Positions 1 to 7,971 of a DNA stretch of 64,000 nt are shown here, in pieces. The position numbers and the translations under genes are program-made. Each line of letters starts with the position of its first letter. Within the stretch, counting starts at the first letter, position 1. The stretch is from contig JALHMB010000006.1 in assembly GCA_022844275.1 (NCBI GenBank), positions 124,001-188,000 of the forward strand, given 5' to 3'. The notes under the pieces were generated by a model, which worked only from the letters and a program-made list of their open reading frames with translations, was not told the DNA's origin and searched no databases. The DNA comes from Hyphomicrobiaceae bacterium (GTDB lineage Bacteria; Pseudomonadota; Alphaproteobacteria; Rhizobiales; Hyphomicrobiaceae).

Positions 1-1014
1 GGCAATGCCGCCGATCACATCGTCTCCATCTACGGACAGGTCGCGGCAGCGTTTCCCGGCCGCGAGATCCTGATCGGCGAGGTTGGCTGGCCAAGCGCCG
101 GCCGTATGCGGGAGGGCGCGCGCGCCTCACCGGCGGCCCAAGCGCAGGTGATGCACGACCTCCTCGCCCGCACCAAGGCCGGCAACATCCGGCTGAATGT
201 CATCGAAGCTTTCGATCAGCCTTGGAAGCGACTGCTCGAAGGTACCGTCGGCGGCCATTGGGGGTTCATCACCGATCCGCCTCGCCGCTTCAAGTTCGTC
301 TGGGGGCAGCCGGTCTCCAATCATCCTCATTGGCCATGGCAGGCTCTCGGCGGTGTGCTGTTCGCCGCGTTGATTTTCGGTGCCGCACGGATGGCGCAGC
401 GACGCAGCAACGCATCCGAGCTGGACGTGCCGTCAAGGATAGTCGTCGCGGTTATTGCCGCGGCCGCCGGCATGACACTCGGATTGACGGTCGAGAACGC
501 ACTTTTGGAAAGTCTTGGATGGAGCGGCATCCTGCGATCACTGATGCTGATCGTCATTGCCATAGGAGTGCCCCTCGCTTGCGCAGCAGCCCTCGGCGCC
601 CGAATCAAAACCCCAGCGTTTGCCGATCTGCTCGCCAATGCTTCCGTGAGCGAACTACGACGGCAGCACCCGCTGCAACTCGCGCTTCTCATCTTGTTGA
701 TGGCGACGACGATCCTGTCGGTCCAGGCGGCTTTGGGCTTCGCTTTTAACCCGCGCTATCTGGATTTTCCCTTCGCGCCGCTTACGGCGGCGGTCGTGCC
801 CTATCTGTTGCTGTCGCTTCTTTATCCAGCAGCGAGCGCGACAAGCGCCCCCACACGCGCAGTGTCGGAGACGCTGACAGCGGCCACCATCGTGCTGTCC
901 GCGACCTATATTGTCTGGTCAGAGGGGCTCGCGAATTGGCAGTCGCTATGGTTCTGCGCCGCTTTGCTCGGGCTAGCAGTCACTCTGGTTCGGGCGCAGG
1001 GCGTGCGAAACTGA
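1..1014 (+). CDS. GH17-type beta-glucan synthase/transferase, C-terminal part
   Basis: The reading frame is open from base 1, so the true start lies upstream; 337 residues are visible. Residues 1-70 are the end of a GH17 (beta-1,3/1,6-glucanase fold) domain, with the motif GEVGWPS at residues 26-32 whose Glu is the usual nucleophile position of the family. From about residue 80 the protein becomes strongly hydrophobic, with about six to seven predicted membrane segments up to the C-terminus. GH17 domains with membrane tails occur in Hyphomicrobiales as beta-(1,6)/(1,3)-glucan synthesis proteins of the NdvB/NdvC group, so this is probably a membrane enzyme making or remodelling periplasmic glucan. 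The last 35 bases overlap the convergent gene on the other strand. The GH17 assignment is firm; the exact glucan is inferred. Confidence 0.8.
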   Translation, partial: GNAADHIVSIYGQVAAAFPGREILIGEVGWPSAGRMREGARASPAAQAQVMHDLLARTKAGNIRLNVIEAFDQPWKRLLEGTVGGHWGFITDPPRRFKFVWGQPVSNHPHWPWQALGGVLFAALIFGAARMAQRRSNASELDVPSRIVVAVIAAAAGMTLGLTVENALLESLGWSGILRSLMLIVIAIGVPLACAAALGARIKTPAFADLLANASVSELRRQHPLQLALLILLMATTILSVQAALGFAFNPRYLDFPFAPLTAAVVPYLLLSLLYPAASATSAPTRAVSETLTAATIVLSATYIVWSEGLANWQSLWFCAALLGLAVTLVRAQGVRN

Positions 1015-1510
1015 GTAACAGCAGGGCGACGGCCAATGCCGACAAGGACGTGTTGTAGATCACGAGACCATGGCCCGCCGCGACGAGTGCAAATCCGAGA
1101 AGCACGACCGACGGACGCGCCAGATTGAGTACCGCCGCGATCAGTGCGGCTATCCCCAGCGACGGAGGAATATGAAGTGCCAGCAAGAGCCTCATGCTGG
1201 CGCATAGCCATGTCTCGGCGCCGGCCTGACAGGCAAGCGACACGGACGTCTGCTCGATCGCGAAGTATCGCACGATCAAGGCATGACCGAGCGAAGCCAG
1301 GGCCAAGACGGCCAGGAAGATGCTCTGGCGCGGCGTCGGCAGAAAGAGCGGACGGCTCACTACGGGTTCATCCACGGCAAGGCTGCGCGACCGTTGCGGC
1401 CGCACAAGGTTGGTCCAAAGGTCTGCGGCGAGAACGCCCGCGTCTTTCTTCCATGAGCAAGCCATTGCGCGCAAGAGAGCTTGGCTTTTCCCTGCCAATG
1501 CGGCCGTCAC
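980..1510 (-). CDS. small membrane protein of unknown function
   Basis: This 176-residue protein has a cytoplasmic-looking N-terminus of about 60 residues followed by roughly four hydrophobic segments (about residues 63-82, 95-118, 120-142 and 145-168). No catalytic motif was recognised. The first codon is GTG; an in-frame ATG at 1465 is an alternative start, and neither has a strong ribosome-binding site. It converges on the glucan enzyme gene and the two coding regions overlap by 35 bases at their 3' ends, so their order may be conserved. A role in the same glucan or envelope pathway is only a guess from position. Confidence 0.55.
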   Translation of the reverse strand: MTAALAGKSQALLRAMACSWKKDAGVLAADLWTNLVRPQRSRSLAVDEPVVSRPLFLPTPRQSIFLAVLALASLGHALIVRYFAIEQTSVSLACQAGAETWLCASMRLLLALHIPPSLGIAALIAAVLNLARPSVVLLGFALVAAGHGLVIYNTSLSALAVALLLLSFARPAPEPE

Positions 1511-1623
1511 CTCAGCCCATGTCTTCGGCAGGAAATGCCGGATTTATCGACACGCTGACACTTGCCGAACGCTCCACCCTCGAACATCGTGGCGGTCGGG
1601 TGGTCCTCCAGCCGCCTTGCCGG

Positions 1624-1661
1624 TGGACATGCGAGCGGCTCTGCGCAAGCTCGCATGTCCA
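1624..1661. terminator. 13-bp perfect intergenic hairpin
   Basis: The arms 1624-1636 and 1649-1661 are perfect inverted complements (13 bp) around a 12-nt loop. The hairpin lies about 65 bases past the stop codon of the minus-strand SDR gene and upstream of the small membrane protein gene. It has no T-run on either side, so it could be a factor-assisted terminator or mRNA-end stabiliser, or the palindromic core of a repeat. Confidence 0.4.
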
Positions 1662-1727
1662 TCCGAACCGACTGGGCCCCACCGGAAGGCGCCGCCGAGC
1701 GCGAGGCGACTGCGCGCGCCATCGCGA

Positions 1728-2477
1728 TCACGTGGCACCGAACCCGCCATCGACCTGCAAGATGTGACCCGTGACGAAACTCGCTGCGTCCGACGCGAGC
1801 CACAGTACAGCGTTCGCAACCTCATCCGGATTGCCGAGCCGCTTCAGGGGTAGCCCCTGCGCGACGGCGCTCATATCGGCGATCTTCGAGGCCAGCATCA
1901 TGGGCGTCTCGACACGGCCAGGGCTGACGGCATTGATGCGGATGGCGGGACCGTACTCGAGCGCAGCCGACTTGGTCAGCGACACGACGGCAGCCTTCGA
2001 TGCCGAGTAGAGCGACAAACCGGTGTTGGCATTGCGCAGCCCACTCGCCGATGCGCAGTTGATGATGACGCCGCTTCGCTTGGGCATCATGTGCGCCAAC
2101 GCATACTTCATGCCGAGCCACGTCGCGCGCGTGTTCGTGTGGAATACCTGATCGAAGACATCCTCACCAGTGTCGGCAATAGCGACGCGGGGTTCCTGAT
2201 ATCCAGCGTTGTTGAACAGGATATCGATGCTGCCCAGCTCCGATGCCGCATGTCCCATCAACTTCTCGATATCGGCCGGCATGCTCACGTCGGTCGACAC
2301 GAACAGGGCCTTGCCACCCTCGGCCGCGATCTCCGCGACGAGGCTCTCGCCGTCATCGACGCGGCGGTTCGCAGCGACGACGGTCGCACCGGCACGGGCA
2401 AATGCAAGCGCTGTGGCGCGGCCGATGCCGCTTCCGGCACCCGTCACAACGGCCACTTTCTGATCGAAGCGCACCAT
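1728..2477 (-). CDS. SDR-family NAD(P)-dependent oxidoreductase
   Basis: This classical short-chain dehydrogenase/reductase has 249 residues, the usual length. It shows the dinucleotide motif TGAGSGIG (residues 12-19), NNAG (89-92), a catalytic Ser at 143 or 145 and the Tyr157-x3-Lys161 pair, and it ends in the family's VDGGFGAT-type tail. The ATG at 2477 is chosen because AGGAGGG precedes it and the glycine motif then sits at the normal distance; an upstream in-frame codon would add 13 unlikely residues. The gene begins 10 bases after the acyl-CoA dehydrogenase stop, and both are coupled to the TetR gene, so the three form one operon. A 3-hydroxyacyl or related alcohol substrate is plausible from context, but the substrate cannot be read from sequence. 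Confidence 0.88.
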   Translation of the reverse strand: MVRFDQKVAVVTGAGSGIGRATALAFARAGATVVAANRRVDDGESLVAEIAAEGGKALFVSTDVSMPADIEKLMGHAASELGSIDILFNNAGYQEPRVAIADTGEDVFDQVFHTNTRATWLGMKYALAHMMPKRSGVIINCASASGLRNANTGLSLYSASKAAVVSLTKSAALEYGPAIRINAVSPGRVETPMMLASKIADMSAVAQGLPLKRLGNPDEVANAVLWLASDAASFVTGHILQVDGGFGAT

Positions 2478-2487
2478 CGGCCCTCCT

Positions 2488-4143
2488 CTAGTGTCGCAGA
2501 ACGGTCGCGCGCTCAACGATGCGCTTCAGCTCCGGCGCGCCATCAAGCACGCCGTAGACGTGGCTTCCCTCCCCGTCCAAGCGCGAACGACAGAAGGTCT
2601 CGAACACGTGCAGTGGTCCATGTTCGTGCAGCTCGCTCGCCTGGAGCGCATAGGCCATGTCACGGCATAGGCGACGCGCGTGGCCATCGTCATTGCGTGC
2701 CCTGCCGATATCGCTACCAAGGCGATCGAGCCATCGGTCCAGATGCTTATCGGCACCTCTGGTGCGCATGACCTCGCCCATGAACGCGTCGGCGGTGGCG
2801 GGCTCCCGGCGCAGACTGCGCAGCACGTCCATGCACATCATGTTGCTCGTGCCTTCCCAGATGCCGTTGAGCGGCGCCTCGCGATAGAGACGGGCCATGG
2901 GGTTCTCCTCGATGAAGCCGTTGCCTCCATGGCATTCCAGGGCTTCGGCGACGAAGGCCGGCGCGCGCTTGCAGTTCCAGAATTTTGCGAGCGGCGTCGC
3001 AATGCGCGCCAGATGACGTTCCTGCTCGTTGCTTTCCATGGCATCCGTCGCGCGCGCGACGCGGAACGCCAGAAGCGTGCACGCCTCCGCATCAATGGCG
3101 AGATCGGCGAGGATGTTCGTCATCATTGGCTGGTCGGCAAGCGGCGATCCGAAGCCGCGCCGGGTTTGCGTATGATTGAGCGCCAGCGTCAGCGCCTGCC
3201 GCATCAGGCCGGCGGAGCCAACGGCGAAATCGAGCCGGGTCAGATGGGCATGGCTGAGGATCTCGCGGATGCCGTGGCCTTCCTCGCCCACGAGCCAAGC
3301 GAGTGCGTTGTGATATTCGACCTCGCTCGAGGCATTGGAGCGGTTGCCGCATTTATCCTTGAGGCGCTGGATCCGCACGGCATTGCGAGCGCCATCTGGA
3401 AGAAAGCCCGGCACGAAGAAGCACGTCACGCCCGAGTTCGTCTGCGCCAGCGTGAAGAAGCCATCCGACTGCGGCACCGAGAAGAACCACTTGTGGCCAT
3501 TTAATAGATAAACGCGGCCGTCTTTGGTGGATTCCAGAAAGCGCGCGGTGGTTTGCGTCTGGCGCAAGTCCGAGCCGCCCTGCTTTTCCGTCATGGCATA
3601 GCCGATGGTCGCACCGGTCTTGCGGTGCAGTGGCAACGGACGGTTGTCGTAGAGTCGCGAGATGATCTTCTCGCGCCAGGGCGTGAACTCCGGCTGCGAC
3701 AAGCCAGGATAGGCCGCGTAGGTCATGCCCATGGGACAGCCGACGCCATTCTCGATCTGATTCCAGATATAGGAGAGTACCGCGCGCGCGGCATGCGCAT
3801 CCGGCCGGCGCGAGGTCCATGCAATGCCGTGGACCTCGTGATGCATCGCCAGTGCCATCAACTCGTGCCACGCAGGATGTAAGTCGACCCAGTCGATGCG
3901 GTTGCCGAAGCGGTCGTGCGTTCTGAGCTCCGGACCATGCTTGTTGGCAAGCCGCGCGAGCTCTTGCGTGTTTGCATTTCCGGCGTGTGCGCCGAGCTCG
4001 GCGGCGCGCACTTGAATCCAAGGTGCGAACTTCTGAGCAATCGATGTCAGCAGCGGATCATCCGTGAAAGCGTTCCAGCCTGTTGCGGGCTTGGCCTGAT
4101 TGATGACGGCAAAGGGAGCTGACGAAGTTTCTGCTTCTCTCAT
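2488..4143 (-). CDS. AidB-like acyl-CoA dehydrogenase
   Basis: This protein of 551 residues is a long-form acyl-CoA dehydrogenase. The motif MTEKQGGSDLR (about residue 185) and the C-terminal CHGGNGFIEE...LYREAPLNGIWEG block are typical of the AidB subgroup (E. coli AidB is about 540 residues), which differs from short acyl-CoA dehydrogenases by an extra C-terminal helical domain. It binds FAD. AidB itself is an alkylation-response protein, but homologues beside TetR and SDR genes are more likely catabolic. The start at 4143 is chosen for its GAGGAGG site; it overlaps the TetR stop by four bases (ATGA), indicating translational coupling. Confidence 0.85.
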   Translation of the reverse strand: MREAETSSAPFAVINQAKPATGWNAFTDDPLLTSIAQKFAPWIQVRAAELGAHAGNANTQELARLANKHGPELRTHDRFGNRIDWVDLHPAWHELMALAMHHEVHGIAWTSRRPDAHAARAVLSYIWNQIENGVGCPMGMTYAAYPGLSQPEFTPWREKIISRLYDNRPLPLHRKTGATIGYAMTEKQGGSDLRQTQTTARFLESTKDGRVYLLNGHKWFFSVPQSDGFFTLAQTNSGVTCFFVPGFLPDGARNAVRIQRLKDKCGNRSNASSEVEYHNALAWLVGEEGHGIREILSHAHLTRLDFAVGSAGLMRQALTLALNHTQTRRGFGSPLADQPMMTNILADLAIDAEACTLLAFRVARATDAMESNEQERHLARIATPLAKFWNCKRAPAFVAEALECHGGNGFIEENPMARLYREAPLNGIWEGTSNMMCMDVLRSLRREPATADAFMGEVMRTRGADKHLDRWLDRLGSDIGRARNDDGHARRLCRDMAYALQASELHEHGPLHVFETFCRSRLDGEGSHVYGVLDGAPELKRIVERATVLRH

Positions 4144-4781
4144 GCGATCCTCCTCAACCGACCGGCGGGGCGAGACAGCGCGACGATCGCCAGACACGTA
4201 TCCGAGATTTCCCGGATCAGGGCCTGCGCGACCGCGTCGTCGCCCAGATCCTCGGGTGCGAGAGGGCCAACCAGCGCCTCCATAAAAGCGCCCACGACGC
4301 AGGTGCCGACGATGCGCGCATCGCAGGCACGGAACGAGCCCTGCTGCTGCCCGATCTCGATAATCCGCACGAACTCCTCGCAGAGAGCACCGCGCCAGAC
4401 GAGCCTCGCCCGATCGATCTCCGGTTCGCAGGGCTCGGCGATCAACGCATAGGCAAGCCGGCGTCCTTGCAGCGCGCGCTTCGCAAATGCCTCCACCGCA
4501 CCGCGGAGACGAACGGAAGGCGTGCCTTCGCCATCGACGATGGCCGCTACGACATCTCGCTCACGGCGAGAGACATTCGCTAGCACCTCGGCAAACAACT
4601 CAGCTTTGGACGGGAAATAGCGATAGACGGTGCCGGTTGCGACACCCGCCTTCCGAGCGACGCTTGCGACGTGTGCATGTTGCCATCCGCCTTCCGCAAC
4701 GAGATCGCGCGCAGCGGCCAGGATGCGCGACCGGTTGTCTTCGAGACGCGTGACGACGGCAGGTGTGCGGCGATAGACCAT
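4140..4781 (-). CDS. TetR/AcrR-family transcriptional regulator
   Basis: The 213-residue protein has an N-terminal helix-turn-helix (about residues 35-65, with the hallmark GTVYRYFPSKAELF) and a C-terminal ligand-binding domain of helical character. It is the first gene of an operon with the acyl-CoA dehydrogenase and SDR, so it probably represses its own operon and responds to an acyl-CoA or a related metabolite. ATG 4781 is chosen over an in-frame TTG at 4790. Two near-identical palindromes lie directly upstream at 4794-4829 and are the likely operators. Confidence 0.9.
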   Translation of the reverse strand: MVYRRTPAVVTRLEDNRSRILAAARDLVAEGGWQHAHVASVARKAGVATGTVYRYFPSKAELFAEVLANVSRRERDVVAAIVDGEGTPSVRLRGAVEAFAKRALQGRRLAYALIAEPCEPEIDRARLVWRGALCEEFVRIIEIGQQQGSFRACDARIVGTCVVGAFMEALVGPLAPEDLGDDAVAQALIREISDTCLAIVALSRPAGRLRRIA

Positions 4782-4793
4782 GACGCCCAAAGA

Positions 4794-4809
4794 ATGAACC
4801 GTGGTTCAT
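4794..4809. promoter_or_regulatory. TetR operator-like palindrome, proximal copy
   Basis: The 16-bp sequence ATGAACCGTGGTTCAT has 7-bp perfect inverted arms around a 2-bp centre. It sits 12 bases upstream of the TetR start, where bound repressor would block transcription or initiation. Confidence 0.65.
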
Positions 4810-4813
4810 GGCA

Positions 4814-4829
4814 ATGAACCATAGTTCAT
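4814..4829. promoter_or_regulatory. TetR operator-like palindrome, distal copy
   Basis: ATGAACCATAGTTCAT repeats the ATGAAC...GTTCAT arms of the proximal site, and the two start exactly 20 bp apart. That spacing is about two helical turns, so two repressor dimers could bind the same DNA face. Confidence 0.65.
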
Positions 4830-4953
4830 TTCTTGAGTCAAACGTCGCGTGCGTGGGCATGGAACAGATGCGCGTTCCCGCACGTGCACGCGGAGTGCAA
4901 CGTTCTCAATTGACAACAGTGGATGCGAACTCAGATCGCCGAAAGCTCGGTGA

Positions 4954-6195
4954 TCACCACTTGCCGAACGTGCCGACGAGGCCGCGCCAGAGCGCGTCGC
5001 GCTCGGAGGCAAAGCTCTCCTTTCCGACGCTTGCATTGTGAGCGACGGCGGTGATGACAAGCACGAGCTTCAGCTCCGGATCGACAAAGATCGACTGCCC
5101 GTAGACGCCGAGCAAGGCGAAGCGGCGCTTCTCGGCAGGATATGTCCAGAACTGGTAGCCATAGCCGAAGTACGACGTCGCTTTGCGCGGCTGGAAAGCC
5201 TCGGGATGACGGCGCCAGTCAGTCGCCTCGATCAGATAGTCCTTCGGCAGGACCTGCTTGCTGCCGACGCGGCCATCGTTGGCGAGCAAGACGCCGAGGC
5301 GGCCATAGTCGCGCAAAACGGCGTTGAAACTGCCGCCACCGTTCTCATAGCCATCAGAACGCGTCGTGATCCACGTGGCGTCGGCCTCGGCTCCAATTGG
5401 TTGCCAGAGCCGCTCGGCGAGATAGTCGCTGATGGGCCCGCCAATCACCTCCCGCAGAAGGGCAACGAGGACCACAGTCTCCGCCGTCGCGTACTTGAAG
5501 CGCGTCCCCTCTGGTGCCTCCCGCTGCTGGAATAATTTGAGCGCGGCGATGGTCCCATCCTTTCCCCGCACCGATGTGAAGCGGGCGAGGTCGTCTTTGC
5601 CGTCGTAGCTCTCGCTGAACTTCACCCCCGACGACATGCGCAAGATGTTGCGGATCGTCGTCTCCCCGTAGGCCGATCCTGCGAGCTTCGGCACGTACGT
5701 GGCGACCTTGTCGTCGAGCGACTTGATCCTCTTCTCGGCAAGAGCAAAGCCGATGGCGACGCTGGTTATCGATTTCGCCATGGAGTGCGAAACAAGCCGG
5801 TGAGACGCATTGCGGTCGTACTGGTAGTGCTCGGCGAGCACCTGCCCATCCTTGATGACCATGAGGCCAGTGACCCGCTGGCGATCGAGGAAGTTCGCAA
5901 TCGTCAGTGTCTGCTGCTGAAATCGATAGGTGAGAGTCGGCGGGCGTTCTGCACGTTCGAGGCTCGAAGGCGAGGCCGACTTCCTTAGGGTATTGTGAGG
6001 CAGAATGCGGTCGAGATGACTGAACGATCCGACACGGGTACTCTCGTCGTAGAACCATGTGCGGCCGGTACCGATGGGGTATCCGGCCGCCTTGCCAAGA
6101 AGCAGCTCATCCGGCGCGGCCAGTGCCGCATTCGATAGCACGGCTGCGACGGCGATACTGGAGAGTGATAAGGAAAAGCGCGCCAGCAAAGCCAT
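4954..6195 (-). CDS. serine hydrolase, class C beta-lactamase/esterase family
   Basis: The protein of 413 residues has a signal peptide (about residues 1-27, ending ALAA) followed by a beta-lactamase-related domain. The nucleophile motif S138-M-A-K141 and a tyrosine motif near Y235 (Y-A-T) match the SxxK and YxN elements of class C enzymes, esterases and D-aminopeptidases. The start at 6195 has the site GGAGGAAAAG; an upstream codon is less likely. It is the last gene of an ABC importer operon, 17 bases after the permease, which suggests that it hydrolyses a periplasmic ester, amide or peptide to release the imported compound. Substrate unknown; a true beta-lactamase role is unlikely from this context. 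Confidence 0.8.
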   Translation of the reverse strand: MALLARFSLSLSSIAVAAVLSNAALAAPDELLLGKAAGYPIGTGRTWFYDESTRVGSFSHLDRILPHNTLRKSASPSSLERAERPPTLTYRFQQQTLTIANFLDRQRVTGLMVIKDGQVLAEHYQYDRNASHRLVSHSMAKSITSVAIGFALAEKRIKSLDDKVATYVPKLAGSAYGETTIRNILRMSSGVKFSESYDGKDDLARFTSVRGKDGTIAALKLFQQREAPEGTRFKYATAETVVLVALLREVIGGPISDYLAERLWQPIGAEADATWITTRSDGYENGGGSFNAVLRDYGRLGVLLANDGRVGSKQVLPKDYLIEATDWRRHPEAFQPRKATSYFGYGYQFWTYPAEKRRFALLGVYGQSIFVDPELKLVLVITAVAHNASVGKESFASERDALWRGLVGTFGKW

Positions 6196-6212
6196 CTTTT
6201 CCTCCAACTCGA

Positions 6213-7091
6213 CTACGTCTGCATGCCCCACCGTTGGACAGTGCTGCGCTCAAGGAGACGGAAGACGACGTTCTCGACCACGAGCCCGAAGATGATCACA
6301 GTCAGCAGGCCCGCGAACACGCTCGGAATGTCGAGCTGGTTCTTGTGCTGGAAGATGTACCAGCCAAGCCCGCCATCGCCGCCGCTGGCGCCGAACACAA
6401 GCTCCGCCGCGATGAGCGTGCGCCAGGCAAAGGCCCAGCCAATCTTGAGCCCCGTCAGGATGCTCGGGAAGGCACCGGGAATGAGAATGCGCACGACATA
6501 CCCGATCTTGCTCAGGCCGTAGTTCTGCCCGACCATGCGCCACGTGGGGCTGACCGCGCGAAAGCCGGCATGGGTATTGAGCGCCACCGACCACAGCACG
6601 GCGTGAATGAGCACGAATACGATGCTCGGATTGCCTAGGCCGAACCAGATCATGGCGAGCGGCAACAGCGCAATCGAGGGGAGCGGATTGAACATCGAAG
6701 TCAGCGTCTCGAGCAGATCGGCGCCGATGCGTGTCGCACTCGCGAAGGCGGTGAAGGCGGCCGCGAGCACGAGGCCGATCACATAGCCCTGCAGCAGCAG
6801 CTTGATGCTGAACCAGGCCGAGCGCACGAGCTCGCCGGAGGCGATGCCCGTCACCAGCGCGGAAACGGTGTCGCCGAAGGTCGGGAAGATCAGGCTGTTG
6901 CCGAGCCAGCGGGCATAGAACTCCCAGGCGAGCGCGATCAGGACGAGCAGGAACGCTTTGCGCACGGCACCATAGCCGATGATGCGCTCCCAAAGCCCGA
7001 GCGGCCGTTGGACGACGCCGATACCTGACGTGGAAACGGTGTTGTAGATCTCGGGCCGCGCGAGCGCCGCGCCAGAGGATGCATCAGACAT
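6213..7091 (-). CDS. ABC transporter permease, NitT/TauT family
   Basis: This inner-membrane permease (292 residues) has about six membrane segments and a BPD_transp_1-type EAA loop near residues 195-225, the contact site for the ATPase. Its sequence style is that of the SsuC/TauC/nitrate group. The start ATG 7091 overlaps the upstream ATPase stop by eight bases, so translation is coupled. Together with the ATPase and binding protein it forms a complete importer for a small organic acid, sulfonate, nitrile or similar solute. Confidence 0.87.
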   Translation of the reverse strand: MSDASSGAALARPEIYNTVSTSGIGVVQRPLGLWERIIGYGAVRKAFLLVLIALAWEFYARWLGNSLIFPTFGDTVSALVTGIASGELVRSAWFSIKLLLQGYVIGLVLAAAFTAFASATRIGADLLETLTSMFNPLPSIALLPLAMIWFGLGNPSIVFVLIHAVLWSVALNTHAGFRAVSPTWRMVGQNYGLSKIGYVVRILIPGAFPSILTGLKIGWAFAWRTLIAAELVFGASGGDGGLGWYIFQHKNQLDIPSVFAGLLTVIIFGLVVENVVFRLLERSTVQRWGMQT

Positions 7092-7887
7092 GGGTGGCGC
7101 TCCTCTGGCTGGCCGGCGTGTCGAACAGAAGATCCTCGATCTTATCCTTGAGCAGCTTGCCGCCCTCATCGAGCGTGTCGGCGCCAAAGGAGTTCATCTC
7201 AGCCTTTACCTGCCCGGGATGCGCGCTCAGCAGCACAATGCGGCTGCCAACGCGCACGGCTTCGGGAATAGAGTGGGTGACGAAGAGCACCGTGAACTTG
7301 GTGTCGTCCCAAAGCTGCAGCAGCTCTTCCTGCATCTTGCCGCGCGTCAGCGCGTCGAGGGCGGCAAAGGGCTCGTCCATGAGCAGGATGTCCGGCTCCA
7401 TGGCCATACCGCGGGCAATGGCGACGCGCTGCTTCATGCCGCCCGAAAGCGTATGCGGATAGCTGTCGGCGAAGCCCGTCAGGTTGACCTTGCCGATGTA
7501 GTGCATGGCCCGATCTTCAGCTTCGCGGTTGCTGAGGCGGCCGCTCGCCGTGAGCGCGAACGTGATGTTCTGCTTGACGGTCTTCCAGGGCAGGAGCTGG
7601 TCGAACTCCTGGAACACGAGCACGCGATCCGGGCCCGGCTTGGAGATCGGCGTGCCGTTCAAGCGGATCTCGCCCTCGACGGGCCGGATGTAGCCGCCGA
7701 CCGCCTTCAGCAGCGTCGACTTCCCGCAGCCGGAGGGCCCGACGATCACGAAGCGATCGGAGCGATGGACGTTGAAGCTCACGCGGTAGGTCGCCGTGAC
7801 CAGATGATCGCGCGTTCGATACTGCAGGGTGACGCCTTTCACCGCGAGCAGGGGATCGGCATCGGGTTTATCGTGCATGGAATGCAT
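7084..7887 (-). CDS. ABC transporter ATP-binding protein, NitT/TauT family
   Basis: The 267-residue ATPase shows Walker A GPSGCGKST (residues 50-58), a Q-loop (VFQEFDQLLPW), the signature LSGGMKQR, Walker B ILLMDEP and the switch histidine in VTHSIPEA. It energises the adjacent permease. ATG 7887 is preferred to an upstream TTG at 7902; no clear ribosome-binding site was found for either, so the start is uncertain by a few codons. It lies 84 bases after the binding-protein gene. Confidence 0.88.
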   Translation of the reverse strand: MHSMHDKPDADPLLAVKGVTLQYRTRDHLVTATYRVSFNVHRSDRFVIVGPSGCGKSTLLKAVGGYIRPVEGEIRLNGTPISKPGPDRVLVFQEFDQLLPWKTVKQNITFALTASGRLSNREAEDRAMHYIGKVNLTGFADSYPHTLSGGMKQRVAIARGMAMEPDILLMDEPFAALDALTRGKMQEELLQLWDDTKFTVLFVTHSIPEAVRVGSRIVLLSAHPGQVKAEMNSFGADTLDEGGKLLKDKIEDLLFDTPASQRSATHV

Positions 7888-7971
7888 TACTAGGAGGCCC
7901 AATGAGAACGGTGAGGGCGGGCGCCGATGGCCCGCCCTGAGATCATGCAGGAGATGCGCGGCGCGCGGATG

